Assembly (NCBI RefSeq): GCF_002953715.1
Contig: NZ_CP025014.1
Coordinates: forward strand, 62,001 to 126,000
Origin: Rhizobium leguminosarum
GTDB lineage: Bacteria > Pseudomonadota > Alphaproteobacteria > Rhizobiales > Rhizobiaceae
DNA: 64,000 bases
Direction: 5' to 3'
The notes below the pieces were generated by a model, which searched no databases, had not been told where the DNA came from, and saw nothing but the letters and a program-made list of their open reading frames with translations. A program made the translations under genes and the position numbers. Shown piece by piece: positions 35,162-43,500 of this stretch; position 1 is the stretch's first letter; the number at the start of each line of letters is the position of its first letter.

Positions 35162-36082
35162 ATGATCGACAGCCGGGTCAAGTTCCGCCATCTGCAAACC
35201 TTTGTCGAGGTAGCGCGGCAGAAGAGCGTCATGAAGGCCGCCGAATTGCTGCATGTCAGCCAGCCGGCGGTCACCAAGACGATCCGCGAACTGGAACAGG
35301 TGCTGGGTGTCGATGTTTTCGAGCGCGATGGCCGCGGCATCAAGATCACCCGCTACGGCGAGGTCTTCCTGCGGCACGCAGGTGCGGCGCTGACGGCGCT
35401 GCGCCAGGGTCTCGATTCCGTGTCGCAGGAGCAGTTTTCCGATGCGCCGCCGATCCGGATCGGCGCGCTGCCGACGGTTTCATCGCGCATCATGCCGCGG
35501 GCGATGGAACTGTTCCTCAAGGAAAAGACCTGGAGCCGGGTGAAGATCGTCACCGGCGAGAACGCGGTGCTTTTGGAGCAGCTTCGCGTCGGTGATCTCG
35601 ATATCGTCGTCGGACGTCTGGCCGGCGCCGAGAATATGGCAGGGTTTTCGTTCGAGCATCTTTATTCCGAGCAGGTGGTGTTTGCCGTGCGCGCCGGCCA
35701 TCCGCTGCTCGACGCCCGGCAATCGCCGTTCGCCGGCTTCGGCGACTACACGGTGCTGATGCCGACGCGCGGTTCGATCATTCGGCCGGTGGTCGAGAAT
35801 TTCTTGATCGCCAACGGTGTCTCCAGCCTGCCGAACCAGATCGAGACGGTGTCGGATTCCTTCGGTCGCGCATTCCTCAGGGCAAGCGACGCGATCTGGA
35901 TCATTTCCAACGGCGTGGTGGCCGGCGATGTCGCCGACGGCTGGCTGGCGCTTCTGCCGGTCGATACCGGCGAGACCAAGGGGCCGGTCGGCTTGACGAT
36001 GCGCGCCGATGCCGTTCCGTCGCTGCCGCAATCGATCCTGATGCAGACGATCCGCGAGGCCGCAGGCGAGGCCACCCTTTAA
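35162..36082 (+). CDS. pcaQ: LysR-type activator of the pca operon
   Basis: 306 aa. N-terminal HTH FRHLQTFVEVARQKSVMKAA and HVSQPAVTKTIRELEQVLGV, then a LysR substrate-binding domain. MIDSRVKFRHLQTF and the divergent position to pcaD match rhizobial PcaQ, which activates pcaDCHGB with protocatechuate-pathway intermediates as co-inducer. ATG at 35162 is 11 bases after GGAG; the ATG three codons upstream is too close to it. Confidence 0.92.
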   Translation: MIDSRVKFRHLQTFVEVARQKSVMKAAELLHVSQPAVTKTIRELEQVLGVDVFERDGRGIKITRYGEVFLRHAGAALTALRQGLDSVSQEQFSDAPPIRIGALPTVSSRIMPRAMELFLKEKTWSRVKIVTGENAVLLEQLRVGDLDIVVGRLAGAENMAGFSFEHLYSEQVVFAVRAGHPLLDARQSPFAGFGDYTVLMPTRGSIIRPVVENFLIANGVSSLPNQIETVSDSFGRAFLRASDAIWIISNGVVAGDVADGWLALLPVDTGETKGPVGLTMRADAVPSLPQSILMQTIREAAGEATL

Positions 36083-36139
36083 ATTCGCTTGATGAATGCC
36101 CAGATTTGGACTAAGTCTAATTCAAGACAGGAGGCTTTC

Positions 36140-36661
36140 ATGCAGCATGCGCGACGGGAGCAACGGGAAGACCAGGGGCCACGGCGGCTGGACATGGAGC
36201 GGTTTGCTCCGGCAAACCGCAAGAGGCTGAGCGCCCCGGCCTTGCGAACCTTTCTGGCGATCGCCGATCTCTGGGGGTTGAGCGAGGAGCAGCGTCTGCT
36301 CATGCTCGGTTATCCATCCCGGTCGACCTATCACAATTGGGCCAAACAGGCGCGCGAGCACGGCGTTTTCACGCTCGATGTCGATACGCTGACCCGAATC
36401 TCAGCCGTGCTCGGCATCCATCAGGCACTCGGCGTGCTGTTTTCCGATGAACGCGCCGGCGTCGCCTGGCTGCGCACGCCGCATCAGGCGCCGGTTTTTG
36501 GGGGGCATCCGCCGCTTGATATCGTGACCAACGGAACCCAAGACGGGTTGATGACCGTACGCCGGTTCCTCGACGGCGCCCGCGGTGGTCTCTACATGCA
36601 GCCGAATATGCTCGACGAAGCCTTCACGCCCTACGAAGATGCGGACATCGTCTTCCGGTGA
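36140..36661 (+). CDS. Xre/MbcA/ParS family antitoxin
   Basis: 173 aa. Helical DNA-binding part (LRTFLAIADLWGLSEEQRLL-MLGYPSRSTYHNWAKQ) followed by the DUF2384-like toxin-binding domain (RISAVLGIHQALGVLFSDER, GRLIDG-like FLDGARGGLY). Start at 36140 follows AGGAGG. Its stop overlaps the GTG of the RES gene by 4 bp, the standard TA arrangement. Antitoxins of this class cover the RES active site and repress their own operon. Confidence 0.87.
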   Translation: MQHARREQREDQGPRRLDMERFAPANRKRLSAPALRTFLAIADLWGLSEEQRLLMLGYPSRSTYHNWAKQAREHGVFTLDVDTLTRISAVLGIHQALGVLFSDERAGVAWLRTPHQAPVFGGHPPLDIVTNGTQDGLMTVRRFLDGARGGLYMQPNMLDEAFTPYEDADIVFR

Positions 36662-37329
36662 GGGATCGTTTTGCCGAGGCGCCGCGTCCGTCATACCGGC
36701 TGATCCCGTCGCAATTTCCACCGATCGGGCTTTTCGAGACGGTGACGAGGGCAGCCGATCTCCAAGCCGTGATGGAGCTCGTCGGCTGGACCAACGACCG
36801 CCTCGTCGCCGACCGCATTCAACGGCTTCCCGAGGACCAATGGGTTTATGGCATCCCCAATGCCAGCATCGTCATGGCGGCATTCCTGCATGTCGCGCCG
36901 GGAGGAATGCGCTTCAACGGCCCCGATCTCGGCGCCTGGTACGCAGCCGACGATCTCAAGACGGCGGCTGCCGAGGTTGGCCATCATCTCCGGCGCGAGG
37001 CCGTCGCGCGCGGGGTGGCGACGATGGCGCGCACCTATCGAAGCTATTCGGCCGCTTTGATTGGTGATTACCTCGACATTCGCGGAGAGCAGACGCTGCG
37101 GCCCGATGTCTATGACGGCACCAGCTATGCGGCGTCGCAGGTGCTGGGAGAAGAGGTGCGATCGAGCGGCGGTGCCGGGATCCTCTATGACAGTGTCCGG
37201 CTGAAGGGTGGAGTGGCCATCGTTACCCACCGGCCGCGCAATATTCAGGGCGTGGTGCAGGCCGACCACTTCGAAATCACCGTTTCGGCCACCGACCGAC
37301 GCATCGATGTCAGGAAGCTCGCGGCCTAA
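36658..37329 (+). CDS. RES domain toxin
   Basis: 223 aa. N-terminal SYRLIPSQFPPIGLFETV and WVYGIPNASIVMAAFLHVAP-GGMRFN, then GAWYAADDLKTAAAEVGHHL have the spacing of the RES fold (R, then Y/E, then S/H). GTG start. RES toxins consume NAD+ or ADP-ribosylate targets such as Prs. The putative catalytic Arg, Tyr and Glu/His positions appear present, so it should be active when freed from the antitoxin. Chromosomal addiction, stress or phage defence roles are possible. Confidence 0.86.
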   Translation: MRDRFAEAPRPSYRLIPSQFPPIGLFETVTRAADLQAVMELVGWTNDRLVADRIQRLPEDQWVYGIPNASIVMAAFLHVAPGGMRFNGPDLGAWYAADDLKTAAAEVGHHLRREAVARGVATMARTYRSYSAALIGDYLDIRGEQTLRPDVYDGTSYAASQVLGEEVRSSGGAGILYDSVRLKGGVAIVTHRPRNIQGVVQADHFEITVSATDRRIDVRKLAA

Positions 37330-37369
37330 CGGCGGCCGTTGCGGGCCCACACCGGAGATATGGTGATAC

Positions 37370-38011
37370 TCAAGCTGGCAGTCGTTCGGCCCATGCCTTC
37401 GCCGCCTTCGCCATCGTGGAAAGGTGATCGGCACTGGAGAAGCCGGAGATGGTCTTGCGCGGCTTGAGATCGTGGTCGCCGTCCTCGAGCCAGAGGATCT
37501 CGATCCTGTCGGACAGATCGTAGCCCGGCACCTCGTCCCGCGTGCCGAATTCGTCGCGTGTTCCCTGGCAAATCAGCGTGGGCGTCGTCAGCCCCGTGAG
37601 ATGGCCGGTGCGCAGCTTCTCCGGCTGGCCGGGCGGATGGAAGGGATAGCCGAGGCAGAGCAGGCCGGCGATCTTTCCTCGACGACGGAGATCGTCGGCG
37701 ACCATGCTGGCGACTCGGCCGCCCATCGACTTGCCGCCGATGATCAGAGGACCGCTGGCGCCGAGCTCGGTAGTGGCCGCCTCGTATTCGGGATTGAGGG
37801 TTTCGGCGCGCGGTGGCGGCTTGCGGCCTTCCGAGGTACGGCGGGCTGCCATATAGGCGAACTCGAAACGAGCGACGCGGAAGCCGACGCCGGCGAGCGC
37901 ATTTGCCGCTGATGTCATCGATACCGAATCCATCGGCGCACCGGCGCCATGCGCCAGTTGGATGGTGAAGCGCGCATCCTGAGGCCCCTGCAGCAGAAAC
38001 CTGTCAAGCAT
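37370..38011 (-). CDS. Alpha/beta hydrolase of the KANL3/Tex30 type
   Basis: 213 aa from the ATG at 38011 preceded by GGAGG. LAHGAGAPMDSVSMTSAANA-LA is the family start, LIIGGKSMGGRVASMVADD the Ser nucleophile elbow, QGTRDEFGTRDEV the acid region and LEDGDHDLKPRK the His. These small hydrolases (dienelactone hydrolase relatives) are of unknown substrate. Convergent with the toxin-antitoxin pair. Confidence 0.84.
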   Translation of the reverse strand: MLDRFLLQGPQDARFTIQLAHGAGAPMDSVSMTSAANALAGVGFRVARFEFAYMAARRTSEGRKPPPRAETLNPEYEAATTELGASGPLIIGGKSMGGRVASMVADDLRRRGKIAGLLCLGYPFHPPGQPEKLRTGHLTGLTTPTLICQGTRDEFGTRDEVPGYDLSDRIEILWLEDGDHDLKPRKTISGFSSADHLSTMAKAAKAWAERLPA

Positions 38012-38080
38012 TGGTAATCCTCCATCCATCGTCGGAACCATGTCGACGGCCGTGACTTCTTCCTGGAAAGGAGACTGACA

Positions 38081-38263
38081 ATGTCGACGAATGATCAAAA
38101 CGTAAAGCCCGAGCAGCGGCGCCCCAAGGATGTCGGCGCCGTTCCTGAAAAGCCGGAGCCCGCAGACTCTGAATCGATGGCGCCGCCGGTCGTGCAGCCG
38201 GCTGGGGTCAGGGACAAGAGCGAACGGCCCGTGGTCAATCCGATCACTGGGGTCGCCTCCTGA
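38081..38263 (+). CDS. Small hypothetical protein, proline-rich
   Basis: 60 aa, hydrophilic, with many Pro, Glu and Lys residues (PEQRRPKDVGAVPEKPEPAD) and C-terminal RPVVNPITGVAS. AGGAGACTGACA precedes the ATG, a good ribosome site. Divergent from the hydrolase with 69 bp between. Probably disordered; no family recognised. Confidence 0.5.
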   Translation: MSTNDQNVKPEQRRPKDVGAVPEKPEPADSESMAPPVVQPAGVRDKSERPVVNPITGVAS

Positions 38264-38403
38264 TCGACTGCGGACAATTGTCGTGCAGAACCGATGAACC
38301 GCCTCTTGAAACCCCGGCGGAAAGGGTCCATATACCCGTCCTGCCTGAAAAATGGATGCGCGCGGTATCGACGTCGTCGAGCTGCTCGTGTCCGACAGGA
38401 TAA

Positions 38404-38436
38404 GGGCGCTCCCCGCAAGGGTCGAGCGCCCTTTTT
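38404..38436 (+). terminator. Rho-independent terminator
   Basis: GGGCGCT pairs with AGCGCCC across a 14-base loop, followed by TTTTT. 140 bp downstream of the small gene at 38081. Confidence 0.7.
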
Positions 38437-38589
38437 GCTGTCCATTCGTTGATTTCCGCAGTCAGCCCGAGCGGACATCGGAGACTCGATCACAGAAAGA
38501 AGGCTTCGCCCTCTTTCCGATAGTGGGCCCGGAGGGAGCGCCCACCATCGCTTAAAAGCCTTAGAAACCGGGCTTTCTGGGATGATCAG

Positions 38590-38613
38590 GGGGGACAGGA
38601 TGTCCCCCTTTTT
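38590..38613 (+). terminator. Rho-independent terminator
   Basis: GGGGGACA-GGA-TGTCCCCC followed by TTTTT, an 8-bp perfect stem with a 3-base loop. No coding sequence directly upstream on this strand, suggesting a non-coding transcript. Confidence 0.75.
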
Positions 38614-38774
38614 AGTTTCCCTTAAAAGAACTCGCATTTACATTCAAGGTGGACGGACCGAGACCCTTGGTGATTAGCTTGATTAGAGAGGACGTTCTCG
38701 GAATTGTCATACATGCGTGTCCTCATTAGTTGCACACCTTGCAGTCAGGCGCGACACGAGCCAAGACAACCAAC

Positions 38775-39284
38775 ATGGATCTATTTTATACGAAATCTGC
38801 GGTGCTATCTGAGTGTGGTGGCTATAGATATTTGCTGCGACGCGTCTGGGATGACCGCTTGCCGCCATTCGTCTCTGGGATGCTTAATCCGTCAACTGCA
38901 GACCACGAAATCGATGATCCTACAATCATCCGCAATGTCAGGCGTGCGCAAGCTCTCAACTGCGGATCGCTTATCGTTTGGAACTTGTTTGCTTATAGGT
39001 CGACCAATCCAGCACTTATGAAAAGTGTAAGCGACCCCGTAGGAGCCGATAACGACAGGTGGATCGCTGCTGCCCTGCTCGAATGCAAAGAGCGAAGCGG
39101 AATCGCAGTAGTTGGCTGGGGAGCTTACAGTTTGTTGCTGGGCCGCGACCGTCAGGTTTATCTGCGAGCAAAAGACCTTGGCGTCTCGCTACTGTGTCTT
39201 GGAACCACCAAAATGGCCTGCTGCCGGTTTATCGGACACGAGGTTAAGCTAATCCCACCTTTGTTTCAAAGTCATTGGGGCTGA
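38775..39284 (+). CDS. DUF1643 family protein, C-terminus replaced by IS insertion
   Basis: 169 aa. GMLNPSTADHEIDDPTIIRN, LNCGSLIVWNLFAYRSTNP and VVGWGAY are the DUF1643 landmarks. The family is unassigned, sometimes associated with phage or mobile DNA. The last 14 residues (VKLIPPLFQSHWG and neighbours) come from the end of the IS3-family element. Joining 39241 to 40430 restores a plausible end, GHDVYETGSRPYRVAPRQ, stopping at 40477. Loss of about 15 native residues may leave partial function. Start ATG 38775. Confidence 0.8.
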   Translation: MDLFYTKSAVLSECGGYRYLLRRVWDDRLPPFVSGMLNPSTADHEIDDPTIIRNVRRAQALNCGSLIVWNLFAYRSTNPALMKSVSDPVGADNDRWIAAALLECKERSGIAVVGWGAYSLLLGRDRQVYLRAKDLGVSLLCLGTTKMACCRFIGHEVKLIPPLFQSHWG

Positions 39285-40104
39285 GATAGCCCAGTGTCGA
39301 GTGGCGACGCTTCGGGTTGTAGAAGCGCTCGATGTAATCGAACACATCGGCTCTGGCGTCATTCCTCGTGCGATAAACCTTCCGTGCCGTTCTCTCCGTT
39401 TTCAGTGAGGAGAAGAAGCTCTCCATTGCAGCGTTGTCCCAGACATTTCCAGAGCGGCTCATCGAGCAGGTGATGCCGTGATCTCCCATGAGGCGCTGGA
39501 ACTGCTCGCTGGTATATTGGCTGCCCTGGTCGGAGTGATGCAGCAGAGCATCTGGTTTTCCTCGACGCCATATCGCCATGATCAGCGCATCTGTGACGAG
39601 TTGGGCTGTCATGTTGGCATTCATCGACCAGCCGACGACACGGCGTGAGAACAGGTCGATGACGGCTGCGACATACAGCCAGCCTTCCGCGGTCCAGATA
39701 TAGGTGAAGTCAGCCACCCATTTCGGGTTCGGACGGTCTGCCACGAACTGGCGGTCCAGCACGTTAGGCATGATGACGGCACGGTCACCGGCATCCTTTG
39801 GCAAGCCACGCCGCCTCGGTCTTGCCCTGAGCGCATTCAAGCGCATCAGCCGCTCAATACGATGGAGGCCACAGGATAACCCTTCCTCCAGCACATCGTG
39901 CCAGACCCGTCGGGCACCATAGGTGCGGTCGCTGGACTGGAAACTCTGCTTGATCCTTTCCAGCAGGACCTCGTCATGGCGTGCATGTTCGCTCGGAGAA
40001 CGATTGAACCAGGCGTGGAAACCTGAACGAGAAACTCCCAGCGCTTCACAGAGCCATGCCACCGGCCAGATCGAGCGGTGCTTTGCAACGAACGCGAACT
40101 TCAT
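39244..40104 (-). CDS. IS3-family transposase OrfB (DDE integrase)
   Basis: 286 aa. N-terminal HTH_21-like VAWLCEALGVSRSGFHAWFN, then the rve core: DDE residues in VADFTYIWT, HHSDQGSQYTS and MESFFSSLKTE, with NPKRRHSTLGYLSP near the end. Apparently complete. Its ATG overlaps the OrfA stop (ATGA), consistent with frameshift or coupled expression. Confidence 0.92.
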   Translation of the reverse strand: MKFAFVAKHRSIWPVAWLCEALGVSRSGFHAWFNRSPSEHARHDEVLLERIKQSFQSSDRTYGARRVWHDVLEEGLSCGLHRIERLMRLNALRARPRRRGLPKDAGDRAVIMPNVLDRQFVADRPNPKWVADFTYIWTAEGWLYVAAVIDLFSRRVVGWSMNANMTAQLVTDALIMAIWRRGKPDALLHHSDQGSQYTSEQFQRLMGDHGITCSMSRSGNVWDNAAMESFFSSLKTERTARKVYRTRNDARADVFDYIERFYNPKRRHSTLGYLSPNDFETKVGLA

Positions 40105-40391
40105 ATCGCGTCCCTGGCAAAGTAGGCTGCGGCCTTTTTTAGGATATCGCGCTCTGCCTTCAGCTTTGCGACTTCACGACGGAGCCGCTCGATCTCAAGC
40201 TGCTCCGGCTTCATTTGCCCTTTTCCAGGAAAGGATTGGCTGGGATCGTCGCCGTATTCCCGAACCCATTTGCGCAACACATTCTCGTGGACATCAAGAT
40301 CACGGGCAGCCTGCGCAACGGCAACCCCACGCTCCCTGACCAGCTTCACCGCCTCAAGCTTGTACTCGCGGCTGAATATTCGTCTTTGCAT
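40101..40391 (-). CDS. IS3-family transposase OrfA
   Basis: 96 aa. HTH region FSREYKLEAVKLVRERGVAV and DLDVHENVLRKWVREYGDDP, followed by a leucine-zipper-like heptad region EIERLRREVAKLKAERDILK ending KKAAAYFARDAI, the standard IS3 OrfA layout. Fused to OrfB by ribosomal frameshifting in most members. Confidence 0.92.
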   Translation of the reverse strand: MQRRIFSREYKLEAVKLVRERGVAVAQAARDLDVHENVLRKWVREYGDDPSQSFPGKGQMKPEQLEIERLRREVAKLKAERDILKKAAAYFARDAI

Positions 40392-40598
40392 TCATGCTCT
40401 CCGGTTTCAGGAGGAACACCTTAACTCGATGTCTATGAAACCGGCAGCAGGCCATACCGAGTGGCGCCGCGTCAGTAGGGGGACAAGAGTCAGCCTGCTG
40501 ACCCCAGTGCAACTGACGCAAGATCAGATCGGAATTTCCGCTACCAGTTTGCCGCAAATCCGCTATTCAAACGTCAGGTCGAAGCTTGAGGAAATGAC

Positions 40599-41051
40599 GT
40601 GAAAAAGCTGAAGGGTGGTTGCCGCTGCGGTCAGCTGCGCTACGAAGTGGAAGCGGACAAACTTCCAAAGACCTATGCCTGCCACTGTCTCGACTGCCAG
40701 ACGTGGAGCGGGAGCGCATTCAGCCAGAATGCGCTCGTGAAAACGAACGCATTTGCCGCCACAGGAGAGACCGCGCGGTTCGAGCTGGCGGGCGGCAGCG
40801 GTTTTGTCTCCTACCAGTCGGCCTGTCCGAAATGCTTCACCCGAGTGTTCAATACGAACTCCGCTCGTCCTGGCTTGGTGGGTATCCGGGCTGGGACGTT
40901 TGATGAAAGCAACAAACTGGAGCTGGTCGCCCACATCTGGACCAACCGTAGTCAGCGCGGCCTGCGATTGGATCCCGAAACGCCCTGCTGGCAGGAGGGC
41001 GCTCCTGCAGAAGTGCTTTTCTCGCTCCTCGATCTGCCTATGCCTTCATGA
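40599..41051 (+). CDS. GFA family protein
   Basis: 150 aa. KGGCRCGQLRYEVEA, ACHCLDCQTWSGSAFSQNA and SACPKCFTRVFNTNS follow the C-x-C, C-x2-C, C-x2-C zinc pattern; the last has F where G is normal (CPKCGTR). HIWTNRSQRGLRLDPETPCW near the C-terminus is the GFA subgroup seen with DUF-like tails. Start at 40599 with no strong ribosome site. It is 120 bp past the IS and may be a passenger neighbour of the disrupted gene. Confidence 0.8.
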   Translation: MKKLKGGCRCGQLRYEVEADKLPKTYACHCLDCQTWSGSAFSQNALVKTNAFAATGETARFELAGGSGFVSYQSACPKCFTRVFNTNSARPGLVGIRAGTFDESNKLELVAHIWTNRSQRGLRLDPETPCWQEGAPAEVLFSLLDLPMPS

Positions 41052-41882
41052 GCAGGGGATTCAGAGACTTTTGATGAAACTAGCGCGTTCACTGCAGCTT
41101 TGCGCACTAGCGGAAAGGAAGCTCTTCCCCAAGCATCCCGTTGCCGTCCGTAATCTCGAACGTCATGTCCCCATCGTTTCCGTCAAGCGTCGCCGCAGCG
41201 CGCGTCCCGGAACTGGCGAGCTCGCCACAGCCTCAGGACGGTTCAGCTCTATTGCGCCGGGCGGCACCAATTTCGTCCCGACTTGGACGAGCTCAGCGCG
41301 CTTATTTCGAGCCACAGTGGGTGAATCCCTCATTGAGGGGCCACGGCATCGCTCTTCGACTGTTTCGCGAAGGGCAGCACGTCCTTAGCCGCCCAGGACT
41401 TCTTGTAATGGTGAAGGTACATCCCGAAGATCTTGGCGACGACGGCAATCAAAACCGCCTATTATCAGTCGGAGAAGCAATTGCGCTTCCGCGCCATATC
41501 GAAGAAGCACGAAGGATGGCTCGTCGCTGCTTGGCAGGATCCTGCCATCGGTAACGCGACAGAGTGGATCGCATGGGCGAATGAGTGGCCCCAGCGGGCT
41601 GATCCAAGGCCGGCGGCGTCGGCAGCGTTTTCGAGCGGGTCGCTAGAATCACCGACTAACTCGACGCCGAGCAAGCGTTGCGATCGTATTTGGACATCGT
41701 GGTCTCTGCGGCAGGTGCCAGAAGCCTCTCTTCGAGCCATCAACGTGTCATGACAAACCCACCTACGCCCCAATTCTGAGGGGGCGGTGTTGGTCTCTCC
41801 GCTGCGGAGGTGCGCCGGCAACCGTCGTTCGGAAGCATTCCTCCTTCCAGATTGCCCCCTTGCAAGTTCCAATTAGCGAGCC
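41052..41882. other. Decayed stretch without an intact gene
   Basis: About 830 bp. The longest open frames show no family signal. On the minus strand at about 41120-41240 a stop-terminated tail reads TLDGNDGDMTFEITDG and NGMLGEELPFR, which looks like genuine protein but has no start and meets a stop upstream. A 10-bp direct repeat TTCCAATTAG at 41866 and 41889 flanks the junction to the next gene. Confidence 0.3.
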
Positions 41883-43115
41883 ATTGACTTCCAATTAGCC
41901 GAGAGGTTTGTAGAGCAGCGGGCGGAGGAAGCCCTTTCGGATACTCCGGTCGTCCTCATCGAAGGACCACGCCGAGCCGGCAAGACTACACTTGTCCGAA
42001 AGATGGGAGAAGCCGGCCGAACCTATCTCACCCTCGACGATCAGACGGTTCTCGAAGCCGCCCAATCCGATCCTGCCGGCTTCATTCGCGGCCTAGATCG
42101 AGCCATCATCGACGAGATTCAGCGTGCGCCAGACCTGCTGCTGGCGATCAAGAAGACAGTCGATGAGGACTATCGTCCGGGCAGGTTTCTGCTTACCGGG
42201 TCGGCAAACGTGCTGACTTTACCGCGGATTGCGGACAGCCTGGCGGGGCGAATGGAGACCGTCCGAATGCTGCCGCTGGCAAGGGCCGAGATCGAAGGCC
42301 GGACGCCGTCCTTTCTGGAGCACCTTTTCGATGGGAGTCTAAAGAGCCCGTGGAGCTCTATCATCGGAGACGACTTCGTCCAACTCGTTCTGCTCGGGGG
42401 ATTCCCCGAAGCCATCAGCCGCAACAGCGAACGACGACGGCAAGATTGGGCACGGTCCTATCTGACTTCTATCCTGACGCGAGATCTCCGGGACATTGCC
42501 GATGTGGAGAAGCTGACCGAGTTGCCGAAGTTCGTGCGGCTATTGGCCGAACATACAAGCCAATTGGTCAACTATTCGCAGTTTGGCGGCAGTATCAACG
42601 TCAGTCACAAGACTGGGCAGCGTTATGTCGGACTGCTCGAACAGGTGTTCCTGGTCGCAACGGTACAGCCTTGGTTCACCAATACGCTGAAGCGTATCGT
42701 CAAGACGCCCAAGCTGCATTTCCTCGATTCAGGTCTGTTGGCCAGTGTGCGCGGGCTCACCTTCGACCGAGTGAAGGCGGATCGCGGAACATTCGGCGCG
42801 CTGCTGGAGAGCTTCGTGTTTTCCGAAGTTCTGAAGCTAATGACGGCGTCGGAGCTGCGGTTGACACCATATCATTTCCGGGATCGGGACATGCGCGAGG
42901 TCGACATCGTACTGGAACGCGACGACGGGATGATCGCTGGCATCGAGGTTAAGGCCAGCGCCACGGTCAAGGCCGGCGATTTCGGAGGGCTCCGCGCACT
43001 TGCAGAGGCCTGCGGAGATCGTTTCGCCTTCGGCGTCGTCCTCTACGACAATACAGATGTTGTGCCGTTCGGCGACAAGCTGGCCGCGGTGCCACTGTCC
43101 AGCATGTGGGGTTGA
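41883..43115 (+). CDS. AAA-like ATPase with DUF4143 domain, no canonical start
   Basis: The first ATG (42003) gives 370 aa, but the same frame is open upstream to a stop at 41874-41876 and encodes the P-loop LIEGPRRAGKTTLVRK, plus LAERFVEQRAEEALSDTPVV. Downstream come IIDEIQRAPDLLLAIKK (Walker B) and RFLLTGSANVL, typical of ATP-binding proteins with DUF4143, whose nuclease-like C-terminal shows the HFRDRDMREVDIVLERDDG and IEVKAS (PD-D/ExK) block. No ATG, GTG or TTG is in frame between 41876 and 42003; only ATT at 41883 could serve. Either a rare start or 5' decay. Function of the family is unclear. Confidence 0.75.
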   Translation: MDFQLAERFVEQRAEEALSDTPVVLIEGPRRAGKTTLVRKMGEAGRTYLTLDDQTVLEAAQSDPAGFIRGLDRAIIDEIQRAPDLLLAIKKTVDEDYRPGRFLLTGSANVLTLPRIADSLAGRMETVRMLPLARAEIEGRTPSFLEHLFDGSLKSPWSSIIGDDFVQLVLLGGFPEAISRNSERRRQDWARSYLTSILTRDLRDIADVEKLTELPKFVRLLAEHTSQLVNYSQFGGSINVSHKTGQRYVGLLEQVFLVATVQPWFTNTLKRIVKTPKLHFLDSGLLASVRGLTFDRVKADRGTFGALLESFVFSEVLKLMTASELRLTPYHFRDRDMREVDIVLERDDGMIAGIEVKASATVKAGDFGGLRALAEACGDRFAFGVVLYDNTDVVPFGDKLAAVPLSSMWG

Positions 43116-43239
43116 GAATGGTCGCAGAAGCCAACGGGAGGACCACCCAGTACGCCAACGTATCAGTAGCCGAGAAAAGAAGAAAAGCGAAAAATTCGGG
43201 AAGTCCCTTTCCGGGTATGCCGCTGTAGCGCGATTAATT

Positions 43240-43410
43240 GGACGAGCGCACCTCAAGGCCGCTCGCGGAAAGGAGATTGGTCAGCAGCTTGGACTATCTC
43301 ATCGAACTATCGAGCACCGTGTGGAGCGGCTGAAGCAAGGGTTTGACGCACGCTCGACGTCGCAGCTCGTGGCCTTGGCGATTGCAGACGGATTGGAGAG
43401 TGCGGATTGA
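43240..43410 (+). pseudogene. Relic of a LuxR-type response regulator (HTH tail only)
   Basis: In frame to the stop at 43408 the sequence reads KEIGQQLGLSHRTIEHRVER-LKQGFDARSTSQLVALAIADG, the second half of a LuxR-family HTH. No receiver domain or HTH start is present upstream; the frame there is unrelated. Truncated fragment. Confidence 0.55.
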
Positions 43411-43500
43411 TCCGATACCCGGATTGCAGGGCACCCCGGTTGTCAGGGGCTGCGCTGAATGCTACCGCAAGTGTGCAAGCGTTTGTGACGGGGTGTATTC

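Larger units (their letters stand above)
38264..38774. other. Intergenic region with two terminators, possible sRNA
   Basis: About 510 bp without a gene. Two strong plus-strand terminators (38404-38436 and 38590-38613) follow in succession with no coding sequence between them. Between them GAAAGAAGGCTTCGCCCTCTTTC (about 38496-38518) and GTGGGC../..GCCCAC (about 38522-38547) can fold, so 38440-38613 may be a small RNA gene. No known family recognised. Confidence 0.4.
39242..40426. mobile_element. IS3-family insertion sequence (about 1.18 kb)
   Basis: Carries overlapping orfA and orfB on the minus strand. The ends begin (G/A)GTTAAG and share an imperfect inverted repeat of about 17 bp (left GTTAAGCTAATCC, right on the minus strand GTTAAGGTGTTCC). 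A 3-bp flank CGA at 39239-39241 and 40427-40429 fits a target duplication. Inserted in the 3' end of a DUF1643 gene. Ends are estimated by eye. Confidence 0.75.

Noticed and set aside
41073..41753. Several plus-strand open frames of 80-210 residues
   Set aside because: They overlap in different frames, carry no recognisable motif and are Arg/Ser-rich as expected of non-coding GC-rich DNA.
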